DNA of 64,000 bases from Pseudomonas azerbaijanoccidentalis (GTDB lineage: Bacteria; Pseudomonadota; Gammaproteobacteria; Pseudomonadales; Pseudomonadaceae): assembly GCF_019145495.1 (NCBI RefSeq), contig NZ_JAHSTU010000008.1, forward strand, positions 278,718-342,717, given 5' to 3'. Made by a program: the position numbers and the translations under genes. Shown in pieces: positions 7,780-17,489 of the stretch; position 1 is the stretch's first letter; each line of letters starts with the position of its first letter. A model generated the notes under the pieces. The model saw only the letters and a program-made list of their open reading frames with translations, was not told the origin of the DNA and did no database searches.

Positions 7780-8370
7780 CTAAGTTTCAGCAATGCCTGC
7801 AAATTTCTCACGCAATTTATCTAGAGCGCGTTTGTACCGCATTTTTGTAGCACTCAAACCCATATGCATGATGTCTGCGATCTCCTGAAACTCTAGCTCT
7901 GCGACAAATCGTAGCACCAGAATTTCGCGGTCAATCGGGTTCACATACACCAGCCAGCGATCAAGTCCGCCCTTCTCCTCGGGTTTCGGCGCCTTTTCTT
8001 CAGACGCTTCCTCAAGGGGGTCCAGACTCAAGGCGTCCATCAAGCGACGCTTTCGCCGTTCCTTCCGATACTGCGTAATACACTCGTTGTACGTGATGCT
8101 ATATAGCCATGTCTTGAACTTCGATTTGCCTTCGAAGTTCTTCAGGCCGTACAGCACCTTTAACATGACTTCCTGACAGACATCGTCTGCGTCGCGATCG
8201 TTCCCGAGATATCGTGCACAGACGTTAAATAATGTTCGTTGGTAACGTCGCATCAATTCTTCATAGGCGCGCGTTACGTGAAACAGCTCGGTATGCGAGC
8301 GCGCGACCAACTCCTCATCAGAGAGCTCGCGGGGGTCGTAGCGCATGGATAGCGATTGGGCTTTATTCAA
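7780..8370 (-). CDS. sigX: ECF sigma factor SigX
   Basis: The 196-residue sigma factor has region 2 (about 40-105, with CQEVMLKVLYGLKNFEGKSKFKTWLYSI) and region 4 (about 140-190, with EFQEIADIMHMGLSATKMRYKRAL). A charged linker (EEASEEKAPKPEEKGG) lies between them. SigX governs envelope and fatty-acid homeostasis and contributes to oprF expression. No anti-sigma gene lies downstream; the upstream cmpX and cfrX are the conserved neighbours and are thought to influence SigX activity. Confidence 0.97.
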   Translation of the reverse strand: MNKAQSLSMRYDPRELSDEELVARSHTELFHVTRAYEELMRRYQRTLFNVCARYLGNDRDADDVCQEVMLKVLYGLKNFEGKSKFKTWLYSITYNECITQYRKERRKRRLMDALSLDPLEEASEEKAPKPEEKGGLDRWLVYVNPIDREILVLRFVAELEFQEIADIMHMGLSATKMRYKRALDKLREKFAGIAET

Positions 8371-8460
8371 AACAAGTCGGGCCGACAGTCAGGTCAATGT
8401 CCGCCGCAGCCAGCATCAGGCGGCATTTTGCGGCGGCATACATTAGCAGGGTTTGCCGGG

Positions 8461-9285
8461 TTAGCGGCTACTCACATGCTGCTCAAGTAGGATCCGATTG
8501 GAGAGAGAGACTAGCTCACCCTCATCGGTCAGCAATGTGGTTTTAACCGTGCCGATCTCTTCAATCTGCCCTTCGACCTCTCCAACTCGCACTTGTTGCC
8601 CAACCTCATACAACTCACGCACATAGATTCCCGCAAGAATCTGACCGGCAATTTCCCGGCTTCCCAATCCCATGGCCAGCGCAACTGCCAGACCAACGGT
8701 AATCAAAACGATTACGATCACATGGTTGAGCAGGTCAGTCTTGACCTCCAACTGACTGATCGCCACCGAAATACTGATGATGATCACCAGGCCCTGGGCA
8801 ATTCGCCCCAGCCCCGAAGCGTAGTCCAGGCCTACGCCTTCTGCCGCTCCGCGTACCAGTCCGTTGGCCAGTTGGGCCAGCAAGACACCTACCAGCAACA
8901 CCAGCGCGGCACCAAATACCTTCGGCAAATACAGCGCTAGCATATCCAGCGTAGCTGAAACTCTTTCAAGTCCAAGGGATTCTGCGGCAGAAACCAGAAA
9001 AATCAGCAAAACGAACCAATAGACGATTTTGCCGATCAATGTCGAGATCGGCACTTGCAGGCCGGCGCGGGACAACAGCTTGGTCAGGCCGGTGCCGCCC
9101 ATCAGGCGATCAAGGCCCAGTTTGGCGAGCAATTTGGAAAGCAGCGTGTCCAGCAATTTGGCCACGACAAAACCCAACAGCAGCACAACAAGTGCGCCGA
9201 ACAGGTTCGGAATGAAGTTGGCGATTTTGGTCCATAACGCAGTCATTGCAGTGACGAGGCTCTGTGTCCAGAGGTCAAGTTCCAT
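8461..9285 (-). CDS. cmpX: CmpX small-conductance mechanosensitive channel-like protein
   Basis: The 274-residue protein has several transmembrane helices (about 15-40, 85-105, 120-150, 165-210) and a short cytoplasmic beta domain (GQQVRVGEVEGQIEEIGTVKTTLLTDEGELVSLSNRI), as in MscS-related conserved TM proteins. It is encoded just upstream of sigX, as in other pseudomonads, and is linked there to membrane stress sensing. I use the ATG at 9285 (AAGG upstream), 2 bases after the cfrX stop, not the TTG two codons earlier. Confidence 0.92.
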   Translation of the reverse strand: MELDLWTQSLVTAMTALWTKIANFIPNLFGALVVLLLGFVVAKLLDTLLSKLLAKLGLDRLMGGTGLTKLLSRAGLQVPISTLIGKIVYWFVLLIFLVSAAESLGLERVSATLDMLALYLPKVFGAALVLLVGVLLAQLANGLVRGAAEGVGLDYASGLGRIAQGLVIIISISVAISQLEVKTDLLNHVIVIVLITVGLAVALAMGLGSREIAGQILAGIYVRELYEVGQQVRVGEVEGQIEEIGTVKTTLLTDEGELVSLSNRILLEQHVSSR

Positions 9286-9287
9286 AT

Positions 9288-9536
9288 TCAATCAGCCTTA
9301 TCAGCAGTGCGAACGGTAGGTTTACGAAGACGGGACACCGGCGCAACGTGGGCCGATCCATTATTGAGGGCGATCATCAGCGCGGGCAACCAACGGCCCA
9401 GCAGGCTGAACAAATCACCGGCGCCGACCTGGCGGTTGGCGGTTTTCAGTACACGATCCAGGCATGCATCGTCGTCCCGAGTGGACGGGGATGCCTTGAG
9501 CATGTCACGCAAAGACTGTTCAAACGGATCGTGCAT
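9288..9536 (-). CDS. cfrX: CfrX small conserved protein
   Basis: This 82-residue cytoplasmic protein begins MHDPFEQSLRDML and has one moderately hydrophobic segment (GDLFSLLGRWLPALMIAL, about 43-60). It matches the small gene known as cfrX that precedes cmpX-sigX in Pseudomonas. The ATG at 9536 has GAGAGG six bases upstream and is preferred to an in-frame GTG at 9542. Function is not established; its position suggests a link to the cmpX-sigX module. Confidence 0.82.
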   Translation of the reverse strand: MHDPFEQSLRDMLKASPSTRDDDACLDRVLKTANRQVGAGDLFSLLGRWLPALMIALNNGSAHVAPVSRLRKPTVRTADKAD

Positions 9537-9599
9537 ACGCACCTCTCGTGATGTCTGTGAAAGACGCGGTGAAATTTGCCTGGGTCACATGGTGCTCCT

Positions 9600-10595
9600 T
9601 CAGACCCAGCGCAAACGTCGGTACAACCACCACTGCCCCAGTGCCACCGAAACTACCAACAGGCAAGCGATCAGGAATCCATACGGGCTCGCAGAGAACG
9701 GAATGCCACCGACGTTGATCCCCAAAAGTCCGGTCAGAAAACTCATCGGCAAAAAAATCCCGGTGATGACACCGAAGCGGTACATCGTGCGATTCATGCG
9801 CACGCTCAAACGCCGATCTTCGGCCTCCAGCACAAGCCCCACGCGCTCTCGAGTCAATTCGAGCTCTTCAAGATAGCGGGTCAGGCTGTTGTTCAATTCG
9901 TTCCAGTAATCGCCATCATCTTCGACAAACCAGGGCAATTTGATCCGTGTCAACTGACCAAAAATATCCCTCTGCGGAGCGAGAAACCGCTTCAACGCAG
10001 CTGCCCGGCGACGGATCTGCAAAATGGCTCCATGCTCGGGTGCATACCGTTCGTCGGCATCGAGCTTTTCTTCTTCCTCATCGACCACTTCCGAGAGGCA
10101 ACTGACCAGATCCTGCACCTTGTTGGTGAGGTACTGCGCCATATAAAGAATCAGTTCAGAAGCAGTTTTCGGCCCCTTGCCCTCTTCCAGCTGTGCCAGC
10201 AATTCTTCAGTGGCGCGCAGCGGCCGCAACCGCAAGGAAATGACCCGCTGGGCAGAGCCGAAGATCCGCACCGAGACCATGTCTTCGGGTTCGGCGCCTG
10301 GATTGAGGTTTACCCCACGCAAAAATAGCAGCAGTTCGCTGTCGGAAAGCTGTAAAAGACGCGGACGGGTATTTTCTTCCAGCAGAAGATCACAGCTGAA
10401 CTCACTCAAACCGCTGGATTTACGCAACCAGGTCTGGGTTTGCGGGTGACTGCGATCCCAATGCAGCCACAGGCTTTCATGGGCCTGTAGCTGCAATTCA
10501 TCGAGTTCTGTCCGGGCTATCGAACGCGCGCCGCCTTTACCGTCAAGCACCAGGGCGTGTACCAGCCCCCATTGCGCGTTTTCTTCCTCGAACAT
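9600..10595 (-). CDS. zntB: ZntB/CmaX-type CorA-superfamily zinc transporter
   Basis: The ~331-residue protein has a long soluble N-terminal domain and two C-terminal transmembrane helices joined by the pore signature GINVGGIP (ZntB form, not the GMN of CorA). The long helix around ELTRERVGLVLEAEDRRLSVRMNR leads into TM1. It should form a pentameric divalent-metal channel moving Zn2+. The P. aeruginosa gene at this site is called cmaX (from memory). ATG at 10595 has GAAGGA six bases before it; a TTG at 10613 would add six residues. Confidence 0.9.
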   Translation of the reverse strand: MFEEENAQWGLVHALVLDGKGGARSIARTELDELQLQAHESLWLHWDRSHPQTQTWLRKSSGLSEFSCDLLLEENTRPRLLQLSDSELLLFLRGVNLNPGAEPEDMVSVRIFGSAQRVISLRLRPLRATEELLAQLEEGKGPKTASELILYMAQYLTNKVQDLVSCLSEVVDEEEEKLDADERYAPEHGAILQIRRRAAALKRFLAPQRDIFGQLTRIKLPWFVEDDGDYWNELNNSLTRYLEELELTRERVGLVLEAEDRRLSVRMNRTMYRFGVITGIFLPMSFLTGLLGINVGGIPFSASPYGFLIACLLVVSVALGQWWLYRRLRWV

Positions 10596-10620
10596 CCGCA
10601 TTCCTTCAGTCAATCGGGGT

Positions 10621-11112
10621 TTATTCAGGCATCTTCAGTGGGCTCGGCGAGATGATCACGCCGTTGTTGTCTGCGTAGATGTAGTGACCTGGATGGAAGG
10701 TCACCCCGGCGAAGGTCACGGCAACGTTGAGGTCGCCGAGACCGCGCTTGTCGGTTTTCATCGGGTGGCTGGCCAGGGCCTGGACTCCCAAATCAGTCTG
10801 CGCGATGACGTCGACGTCACGGATGCAACCGTAGATCACCAGCCCTTCCCAGCCGTTTTTCGCGGCTTTCTCGGCGATCATGTCACCCAGCAGCGCACGA
10901 CGCAGAGAGCCACCGCCATCGACCACCAGCACCTTGCCGTTGCCATTGAGTTCGGCTTGTTCCTTGACCAGCGAGTTGTCTTCGAAGCATTTGATGGTCA
11001 CGATTTCGCCGCCGAAGGAATCACGGCCGCCGAAATTGCTGAACATCGGTTCCAGCACCTGCACCAGCTCCGGATAAGCGTCGCACAGGTCAGGCGTGAG
11101 GTAATGGTTCAT
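10621..11112 (-). CDS. rraA: RraA family protein (ribonuclease E regulator / aldolase-like)
   Basis: The 163-residue protein matches RraA over its full length: FGGRDSFGGEIVTIKCFEDNS, the glycine-rich VLVVDGGGSLRRALLGD, and IYGCIRDVD. E. coli RraA inhibits RNase E; pseudomonad members are annotated as putative 4-hydroxy-4-methyl-2-oxoglutarate aldolases from shared fold, and the R and D of GCIRD are the residues that would serve that activity. Start follows AGGAG. It is the first gene of the leftward group running into zntB. Confidence 0.9.
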   Translation of the reverse strand: MNHYLTPDLCDAYPELVQVLEPMFSNFGGRDSFGGEIVTIKCFEDNSLVKEQAELNGNGKVLVVDGGGSLRRALLGDMIAEKAAKNGWEGLVIYGCIRDVDVIAQTDLGVQALASHPMKTDKRGLGDLNVAVTFAGVTFHPGHYIYADNNGVIISPSPLKMPE

Positions 11113-11249
11113 CGAGAAACTCCTGTAATAAGGGAGACAGCACGAACATCACTGATGAATCAGTCATCGAAAATGACCAGAACAGCTCAATGCGTCATAT
11201 CTTAGCCGCAAGCCGATCAGAGCGAAATGCCCTTGATAGAGCGCCTAGC

Positions 11250-12239
11250 TTAGATCGCCGTGGCCAGATCCGCTTTTTCACCGAGCAACGGCGTTTGCTG
11301 ATCTGCCAGCCAGCGCGCCACCAATGGCCAGACCTCAGCCTGGGCGGCTTTACTGACAAGCATTTCGACGTGACCGAAATTGTCGGCGAAACCCTGCTCG
11401 CGCCCCAGGTTGATGAACTGTTTGAGCTCGGAACCGACCTGGTCGAACAACTTGCGGCAAGCCCAGGCTGGATCCTGATGATCGCCCGCCGCGCTCACCG
11501 CGAGCACTGGCATTTTCAAATCGGCCAAGCCAGCCCACCAGTCCTTGTCGGCATCGCCGAAGCGCCCGAACAAGCCATACCAGCGCATGCTTTCCAGGGC
11601 CAGGCCTATCGGCTCGTCCTCCGGGCCGCGCTTGAGACGTGAGCCGGACAATTGGGCAAAGCGCTTGAGAATGAAACGTCCGCCCCACTCCACCGGTGGA
11701 ATTTTCAACGGCCAATAGGTGCGGCTGACTTGCGTGCCAAAGAACGCGGCAGAAGCGACTACGGGTTCACCGATGTATTCACCGCCCAACGCGGCCGCCA
11801 GGGTAATGCCGCCCAGCGAATGGCCGATCCAGTGCGGGACCTGGCCGCTTTGCTCACGCACGAACGCGCCAATGGCGGGCAGATCGTAGCGTGCATAGTC
11901 CGCCACGCGGTTCTTGCGATAGTTCTGGTTACGCTGGGAGAGGCCGTGACCGCGCATTTCCGCGATCCAGACATCGAACCCCAGGCGCGCCAGATAAGCA
12001 CCCAACCCCAAACCTTTGGGGGAGAACCAGAAACGCCGGTTGGAAAAACTGCCGTGCAACAGGATCACCGGCACGCCGCGCACGGCAGGCTCATCGGCCA
12101 TGCCCAGGCGGGTGACCGCCAGCTCGACACTCGGGTCCGGGCTGTTGGCCGGTTTCAATCGGTACACGTCTTCGCTCAGATCACCGCGCCGTTCGGCACT
12201 GATCAGGGCGACAGGAAATAGGTTGCTGCTGCTTTGCAT
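11250..12239 (-). CDS. Alpha/beta-fold hydrolase
   Basis: The 329-residue hydrolase shows the oxyanion motif LLHGSFSNRRFW (about residue 60) and the nucleophile elbow GHSLGG (about 145). A late D and a terminal H (FGHVEMLVS) can complete the triad. No signal peptide is visible and the substrate is unknown; lipases, esterases and thioesterases share this fold. I start at ATG 12239, because the earlier in-frame ATG at 12266 lies inside a terminator hairpin. A similar gene sits beside ppsA in other pseudomonads. Confidence 0.88.
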   Translation of the reverse strand: MQSSSNLFPVALISAERRGDLSEDVYRLKPANSPDPSVELAVTRLGMADEPAVRGVPVILLHGSFSNRRFWFSPKGLGLGAYLARLGFDVWIAEMRGHGLSQRNQNYRKNRVADYARYDLPAIGAFVREQSGQVPHWIGHSLGGITLAAALGGEYIGEPVVASAAFFGTQVSRTYWPLKIPPVEWGGRFILKRFAQLSGSRLKRGPEDEPIGLALESMRWYGLFGRFGDADKDWWAGLADLKMPVLAVSAAGDHQDPAWACRKLFDQVGSELKQFINLGREQGFADNFGHVEMLVSKAAQAEVWPLVARWLADQQTPLLGEKADLATAI

Positions 12240-12251
12240 AATCTCTTGCAC

Positions 12252-12283
12252 AAAAAAGGGCGGCATCCAGATGGAGCCCGCCC
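12252..12283 (-). terminator. Intrinsic terminator upstream of the hydrolase gene
   Basis: On the minus strand GGGCGG (12283-12278) pairs with CCGCCC (12263-12258), followed by six T residues. It is the second of two tandem terminators after ppsA. Confidence 0.75.
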
Positions 12284-12295
12284 TGCTTGAACCTC

Positions 12296-12323
12296 AAAAA
12301 GGCCGCCCCTTGCAGAAGCGGCC
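12296..12323 (-). terminator. ppsA intrinsic terminator
   Basis: GGCCGC (12323-12318) pairs with GCGGCC (12306-12301), followed by five T residues on the minus strand, 14 bases past the ppsA stop codon. Confidence 0.88.
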
Positions 12324-12336
12324 CTTTCACACCGGA

Positions 12337-14712
12337 TCAGGCCGAAGCTTGACCTTCCGCCAGGAAGAACCAGGTTTCCAGTACGGAGTCCGGGTTCAAC
12401 GAAACGCTTTCAATGCCCTGCTCCATCAGCCATTTGGCCAGGTCCGGGTGGTCCGAAGGACCCTGACCGCAGATGCCGATGTACTTGCCGGCCTTGTTAC
12501 AGGCGGCAATGGCGTTGGCCAGCAGCTTCTTGACCGCCGGGTTACGCTCGTCGAACAGGTGGGCGATGATCCCGGAATCACGGTCCAGGCCCAGGGTCAG
12601 CTGGGTCAGGTCGTTGGAACCGATGGAGAAACCGTCGAAGAACTCCAGGAACTCTTCCGCCAGAATGGCGTTGGACGGCAATTCGCACATCATGATCACG
12701 CGCAGGCCGTTCTGGCCACGGGCCAGGCCGTTTTCGGCCAGCAGGTCGACTACCTGGCTCGCTTCGCCCAGGGTACGGACAAACGGCACCATGATTTCGA
12801 CGTTGGTCAGGCCCATCTCGTTGCGCACACGCTTGAGGGCGCGGCACTCGAGTTCGAAGCAGTCACGGAACGATTCGCTGATGTAACGCGAAGCGCCGCG
12901 GAAGCCCAGCATCGGGTTCTCTTCTTCCGGCTCGTACAACTTGCCGCCGATCAGGTTGGCGTATTCGTTGGACTTGAAGTCCGACAGGCGCACGATGACC
13001 TTTTTCGGCCAGAACGCAGCGGCCAGGGTGCTGATGCCTTCAACCAGTTTCTCGACGTAGAAACCGACCGGATCGTCGTAACCGGCGATACGCTTGTCGA
13101 CGCTTTCCTTGATGTCCAGCGGCAGGCCGTCGTAGTTCAGCAGTGCCTTAGGGTGCACGCCGATCATGCGGTTGATGATGAATTCCAGACGGGCCAGGCC
13201 CACACCGGCGTTCGGCAGCTGCGCGAAGTCGAAGGCGCGGTCCGGGTTGCCGACGTTCATCATGATCTTGAACGGCAGATCCGGCATGGCGTCCACGGAG
13301 TTCTTCTTGATGTCGAAACCCAGTTCGCCTTCGAAGATGAAACCGGTGTCGCCTTCAGCGCAGGAAACGGTCACGCCCTGGCCGTCTTTCAACAGCTGGG
13401 TGGCGTTGCCGCAACCTACTACCGCCGGGATACCGAGCTCACGGGCGATGATCGCCGCGTGGCAAGTACGACCGCCACGGTTGGTGACGATGGCGCTGGC
13501 GCGCTTCATGACCGGTTCCCAGTCCGGGTCAGTCATGTCGGAGACCAGTACGTCGCCTGGCTGGACCTTGTCCATCTCGGACACGTCCTTGATGATGCGG
13601 ACCTTGCCGGCGCCAATGCGCTGGCCAATGGCACGCCCTTCAACCAGCACGGTGCCGGTTTCTTTCAACAGGTAACGTTCCATGACGTTGGCCTGGGTGC
13701 GGCTCTTCACGGTTTCCGGACGGGCCTGCACGATGTACAGCTTGCCGTCGTCACCGTCCTTGGCCCACTCGATGTCCATCGGGCACTGGTAGTGCTTCTC
13801 GATGATCATCGCCTGCTTGGCCAGCTCGCTGACTTCAGCGTCGGTCAGGCAGAAACGTGCGCGGTCAGCCTTGTCGACGTCGACGGTCTTGACCGAACGA
13901 CCGGCCTTGGCCTCGTCGCCGTAGATCATCTTGATGGCTTTGCTGCCCAGGTTGCGGCGCAGGATCGCCGGGCGACCTGCATCCAGCGTGCCTTTATGGA
14001 CGTAGAACTCATCCGGGTTCACCGCACCTTGTACGACGGTTTCACCCAGGCCATAGGCGCCGGTGATGAACACCACGTCACGGAAGCCCGATTCGGTATC
14101 GAGAGTGAACATCACGCCGGCGGTGCCGGTTTCGGAGCGGACCATGCGCTGCACGCCAGCCGACAGGGCGACCAGTTTGTGGTCGAAGCCCTGGTGCACG
14201 CGGTAGGAAATCGCACGGTCGTTGAACAGAGAAGCGAACACCTCTTTGGCGGCGCGAATGACGTTTTCGACACCACGGATGTTCAGGAAGGTTTCCTGCT
14301 GGCCGGCGAAGGAGGCGTCCGGCAAGTCTTCGGCGGTAGCGGAAGAACGCACGGCCACGGCCACGTCAGGGTTGCCGGCGGACAGCGCGGCGAACGCGGT
14401 ACGGATTTCAGCGTTCAGTTTTTCCGGAAACTCGGCTTCCATGATCCATTGACGGATCTGGGCACCGGTCTTGGCCAGGGCATTCACGTCGTCGACGTCG
14501 AGGGCATCAAGGGCGTCGTGAATCTGCTGATTCAGGCCGCTCAGTTCCAGGAAATCACGATACGCCTGAGCGGTCGTGGCGAAGCCACCTGGCACCGATA
14601 CACCGGCACCTGCAAGGTTGCTGATCATCTCGCCCAGGGATGCGTTCTTGCCCCCCACGTGCTCAACGTCGTGTTTGCCGAGCTTGTCGAGGGAAACTAC
14701 GTACTCTACCAA
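12337..14712 (-). CDS. ppsA: Phosphoenolpyruvate synthase
   Basis: The 791-residue enzyme converts pyruvate, ATP and water to PEP, AMP and phosphate for gluconeogenesis. The N-terminal ATP-binding domain opens with VGGKNASLGEM (about residues 18-28) and includes VAVRSSATAEDLPDASFAGQQETFLN. The swivelling domain carries the phosphoryl-acceptor histidine in GGRTCHAAIIARELGIPAV (near residue 420). The C-terminal PEP/pyruvate barrel ends with SIGSNDLTQLTLGLDRDSG. Its regulator ppsR is divergent, starting 174 bases away. Full family length, no defects. Confidence 0.98.
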   Translation of the reverse strand: MVEYVVSLDKLGKHDVEHVGGKNASLGEMISNLAGAGVSVPGGFATTAQAYRDFLELSGLNQQIHDALDALDVDDVNALAKTGAQIRQWIMEAEFPEKLNAEIRTAFAALSAGNPDVAVAVRSSATAEDLPDASFAGQQETFLNIRGVENVIRAAKEVFASLFNDRAISYRVHQGFDHKLVALSAGVQRMVRSETGTAGVMFTLDTESGFRDVVFITGAYGLGETVVQGAVNPDEFYVHKGTLDAGRPAILRRNLGSKAIKMIYGDEAKAGRSVKTVDVDKADRARFCLTDAEVSELAKQAMIIEKHYQCPMDIEWAKDGDDGKLYIVQARPETVKSRTQANVMERYLLKETGTVLVEGRAIGQRIGAGKVRIIKDVSEMDKVQPGDVLVSDMTDPDWEPVMKRASAIVTNRGGRTCHAAIIARELGIPAVVGCGNATQLLKDGQGVTVSCAEGDTGFIFEGELGFDIKKNSVDAMPDLPFKIMMNVGNPDRAFDFAQLPNAGVGLARLEFIINRMIGVHPKALLNYDGLPLDIKESVDKRIAGYDDPVGFYVEKLVEGISTLAAAFWPKKVIVRLSDFKSNEYANLIGGKLYEPEEENPMLGFRGASRYISESFRDCFELECRALKRVRNEMGLTNVEIMVPFVRTLGEASQVVDLLAENGLARGQNGLRVIMMCELPSNAILAEEFLEFFDGFSIGSNDLTQLTLGLDRDSGIIAHLFDERNPAVKKLLANAIAACNKAGKYIGICGQGPSDHPDLAKWLMEQGIESVSLNPDSVLETWFFLAEGQASA

Positions 14713-14886
14713 GGTGATCTCTCCACTAACTGTGTTGGAAAAGCTCAGAAACCGGCTGCTTAATTGGGCATTTGCCGGCTATATGGCCTGGACCTGGAAA
14801 ATAAGTGAGAATGCGGGCCAATGGCGGCCGGCAAATCGCGCCTATCATATCCAAGATTCGTTACTAGCTTAAGGCCCAAGGTGCAA

Positions 14887-15705
14887 ATGAAACGATCTGC
14901 TTTCTTTATCTCCGATGGCACGGGCATTACCGCCGAAACCCTCGGCCAAAGCCTCCTGGCGCAGTTCGAAAACATTACCTTCAGCAAAGTCACGCGGCCG
15001 TACATCGACAACGTGGACAAAGCGCGAGCCATGGTACAACAAATCAACAAAGCCGCCGAAACCGACGGCTTTCGTCCGATTATCTTCGACACCATCGTCA
15101 ATCAGGACATTCGTGAGATTCTCGCTACCTCGAATGGTTTCATGATCGACATTTTCTCGACGTTCCTGGCACCGCTTGAGCAGGAACTGACCGAGCATTC
15201 TTCCTATACCGTGGGCAAATCCCACTCCATCGGCACCAGCTCCAACTACATGGAGCGTATCGAGGCGGTTAACTTCGCCCTCGATAACGACGATGGCGCC
15301 CGCACGCACTATTACGACAAGGCCGACCTGATACTAGTGGGCGTGTCGCGATGTGGTAAGACGCCGACGTGCCTGTACATGGCGATGCAGTTCGGGATCC
15401 GCGCGGCCAACTACCCGCTGACCGAAGACGACATGGAGCGCCTGCAACTGCCCAATGCGCTACGCGCCCATCAACACAAACTGTTCGGCCTGACCATCGA
15501 CCCCGACCGCCTCACCGCGATCCGCAACGAACGCAAGCCCAACAGCCGCTATTCGAGCTACGCCCAGTGCGAGTTCGAAGTGCGCGAAGTGGAAAACCTG
15601 TTCCGTCGCGAAAACATCCCACACATCAACTCCACGCATTTCTCGGTGGAAGAAATCTCCGCGAAGATTCTCGTGGAGAAAGGTGTGGAGCGGCGTTTCA
15701 AATAA
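14887..15705 (+). CDS. ppsR: PpsA regulatory kinase/phosphorylase
   Basis: The 272-residue DUF299-family protein is a bifunctional ADP-dependent kinase and Pi-dependent phosphorylase that inactivates and reactivates PEP synthase. Landmarks are FFISDGTGITAETLGQS at residues 6-22 and the P-loop-like GVSRCGKT at 152-159. ATG at 14887 follows AAGGTG; the open frame extends 22 codons upstream without family support. Divergent pairing with ppsA is the usual arrangement in Pseudomonas. Confidence 0.95.
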   Translation: MKRSAFFISDGTGITAETLGQSLLAQFENITFSKVTRPYIDNVDKARAMVQQINKAAETDGFRPIIFDTIVNQDIREILATSNGFMIDIFSTFLAPLEQELTEHSSYTVGKSHSIGTSSNYMERIEAVNFALDNDDGARTHYYDKADLILVGVSRCGKTPTCLYMAMQFGIRAANYPLTEDDMERLQLPNALRAHQHKLFGLTIDPDRLTAIRNERKPNSRYSSYAQCEFEVREVENLFRRENIPHINSTHFSVEEISAKILVEKGVERRFK

Positions 15706-15726
15706 TTGAAGCCACGCTTCTGCTTA

Positions 15727-15804
15727 TGTAGGAGCTGCCGCAGGCTGCGATCTTTTGATCTTGTCTTTTAAAATCAAAAGATCGCAGCCTGCGGCAGCTC
15801 CTAC
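15727..15804. repeat. REPIN, family A, between convergent ppsR and prpD
   Basis: Two near-perfect inverted copies of GTAGGAGCTGCCGCAGGCTG flank a short AT-rich loop. It fills most of the ppsR-prpD gap. Confidence 0.93.
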
Positions 15805-15814
15805 GGAGGTCTGT

Positions 15815-17299
15815 CTAAATCACGAATAAATCCACAAACCGGTTCACTGGTGTCGCCTCAAGCTTCTGCTGATCCTTGCACAACGCAAAAATCTCCTCGC
15901 TGCGCTGCCCGGTGAAACGTGTCAGCAAGTTCGCCCTGAATTTATCCTCCAGCAACGGAATGCCTTCGACCCGACGCCGACGATGGCCAATCGGGTATTC
16001 CACCACCACGTTTTCGGTGCTTGACCCATCCTTGAAAAATACCTGTACCGCGTTGGCAATCGAGCGTTTATCGGCCTCCAGATACTCACGGGTGAAACGC
16101 GGTTCCTCAACAATCACCATCTTGTCGCGCAGCACATCGATGATCGGATGCGCCTTGTGGAAATCATCTTCGTAGTACTCGGCCACCAGATTACCGAAGG
16201 CCAACGGCACGGCCGTCATGTACTGGATGCAGTGATCGCGATCAGCGGCATTGGCCAGCGGACCGACCTTGGAAATGATGCGGATCGCCGACTCGTGCGT
16301 GGTGATGACGATCCTGTCGATTTCATGCAGGCGATTGCGCACCTGCGGGTGCAAGGTCACCGCCGCCTCGCAGGCCGTTTGCGCATGGAACTCGGCCGGA
16401 AAACTGATCTTGAACAACACGTTTTCCATCACATAACTGCCGTACGGCCGCGAAAAACTGAAAGCCCGTTTGTCCTCAGGCTTGAGCGCCAGGTCATTGT
16501 TGGTGTGGCTGAACAACACGTCGTAAAAACCCCATTGCTTAGCGCTCAACACGCCGGGAATGCCCATCTCGCCGCGCATCGCCATGTCCGCAAAACGCAC
16601 GCCACGACTGGACGCATCTCCCGCCGCCCACGACTTGCGCGAACCAGCATTCGGCGCATGCCGATACGTGCGCAACGCCTGTCCGTCGGCAAACGCGTGG
16701 GACAACGCTGACAACAACTGCTCGCGATTGGCCCCCATCAGTTTGGCGGTGACTGCGGTCGAGGCCACTTTCACCAGAATGACGTGATCGAGGCCGACAC
16801 GGTTGAACGAGTTTTCCAGGGCGATCACGCCTTGAATCTCATGGGCCATGATCATCGCTTCAAGAACTATACGAACAGTCAGCGGTGCTTCGCCATTGGC
16901 CAGACGCTTTTGTGAAAAATGGTCAGCCACCGCAAGAATGCCACCGAGGTTATCCGACGGATGCCCCCACTCCGCCGCAAGCCAGGTGTCGTTGTAGTCG
17001 AGCCAGCGCACGATGCAGCCAATGTCCCACGCTGCCTTCACCGGATCGAGTCGGTAACTGGTCCCCGGCACCCGGGCACCGAACGGCACGACGGTGCCTT
17101 CGACCATGGGCCCCAGATGCTTGGTGCACTCGGGAAAACGCAGGGCCAGCAGACCGCAACCCAAGGTATCGATCAGGCAGTTGCGCGCGGTATCCAGCGC
17201 CTCTGCTGACTCGATCCTGAAGTTGAGGACGTAATCGGCAATGTCCTGCAGGACCTTGTCGTAGTCGGGGCGGTTGTTCAGGTCGACGTTGGCACTCAT
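15815..17299 (-). CDS. prpD: 2-methylcitrate dehydratase PrpD
   Basis: The 494-residue MmgE/PrpD-family enzyme begins NRPDYDKVLQDIADYVLNF and includes DTLGCGLLAL and the conserved WAAGDASSRGVRFADMA. It dehydrates 2-methylcitrate to 2-methylaconitate in propionate catabolism. In this operon type the pair AcnD/PrpF can do the same job with the other isomer, so PrpD is partly redundant. It is the last gene of the leftward prp cluster, separated from prpF by a REPIN. Confidence 0.96.
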   Translation of the reverse strand: MSANVDLNNRPDYDKVLQDIADYVLNFRIESAEALDTARNCLIDTLGCGLLALRFPECTKHLGPMVEGTVVPFGARVPGTSYRLDPVKAAWDIGCIVRWLDYNDTWLAAEWGHPSDNLGGILAVADHFSQKRLANGEAPLTVRIVLEAMIMAHEIQGVIALENSFNRVGLDHVILVKVASTAVTAKLMGANREQLLSALSHAFADGQALRTYRHAPNAGSRKSWAAGDASSRGVRFADMAMRGEMGIPGVLSAKQWGFYDVLFSHTNNDLALKPEDKRAFSFSRPYGSYVMENVLFKISFPAEFHAQTACEAAVTLHPQVRNRLHEIDRIVITTHESAIRIISKVGPLANAADRDHCIQYMTAVPLAFGNLVAEYYEDDFHKAHPIIDVLRDKMVIVEEPRFTREYLEADKRSIANAVQVFFKDGSSTENVVVEYPIGHRRRRVEGIPLLEDKFRANLLTRFTGQRSEEIFALCKDQQKLEATPVNRFVDLFVI

Positions 17300-17390
17300 G
17301 TTCGATTCACTCTATGAAGTGGGTCGTTGATGGAACCTCGGTTCAGGAATCTCGGTGTATCACTGCTTTCTTGTGTTGAAATCAGATCAC

Positions 17391-17477
17391 TTGTAGGAGC
17401 TGCCGCAGGCTGCGATCTTTTGACTTTGTTTTTTAGAATCAAGATCAAAAGATCGCAGCCTTCGGCAGCTCCTACAG
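17391..17477. repeat. REPIN, family A, between prpF and prpD
   Basis: Inverted arms GTAGGAGCTGCCGCAGGCTG (17393 on) and its complement ending at 17477 surround an AT-rich loop. It sits inside the operon and could reduce transcript flow or protect upstream mRNA. Confidence 0.93.
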
Positions 17478-17489
17478 GGTTTTTGTTGC

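Noticed and set aside
12016..14763. 915-codon plus-strand open frame opposite ppsA
   Set aside because: It mirrors ppsA, a full-length PEP synthase with all motifs; long antisense frames are common in GC-rich genes.
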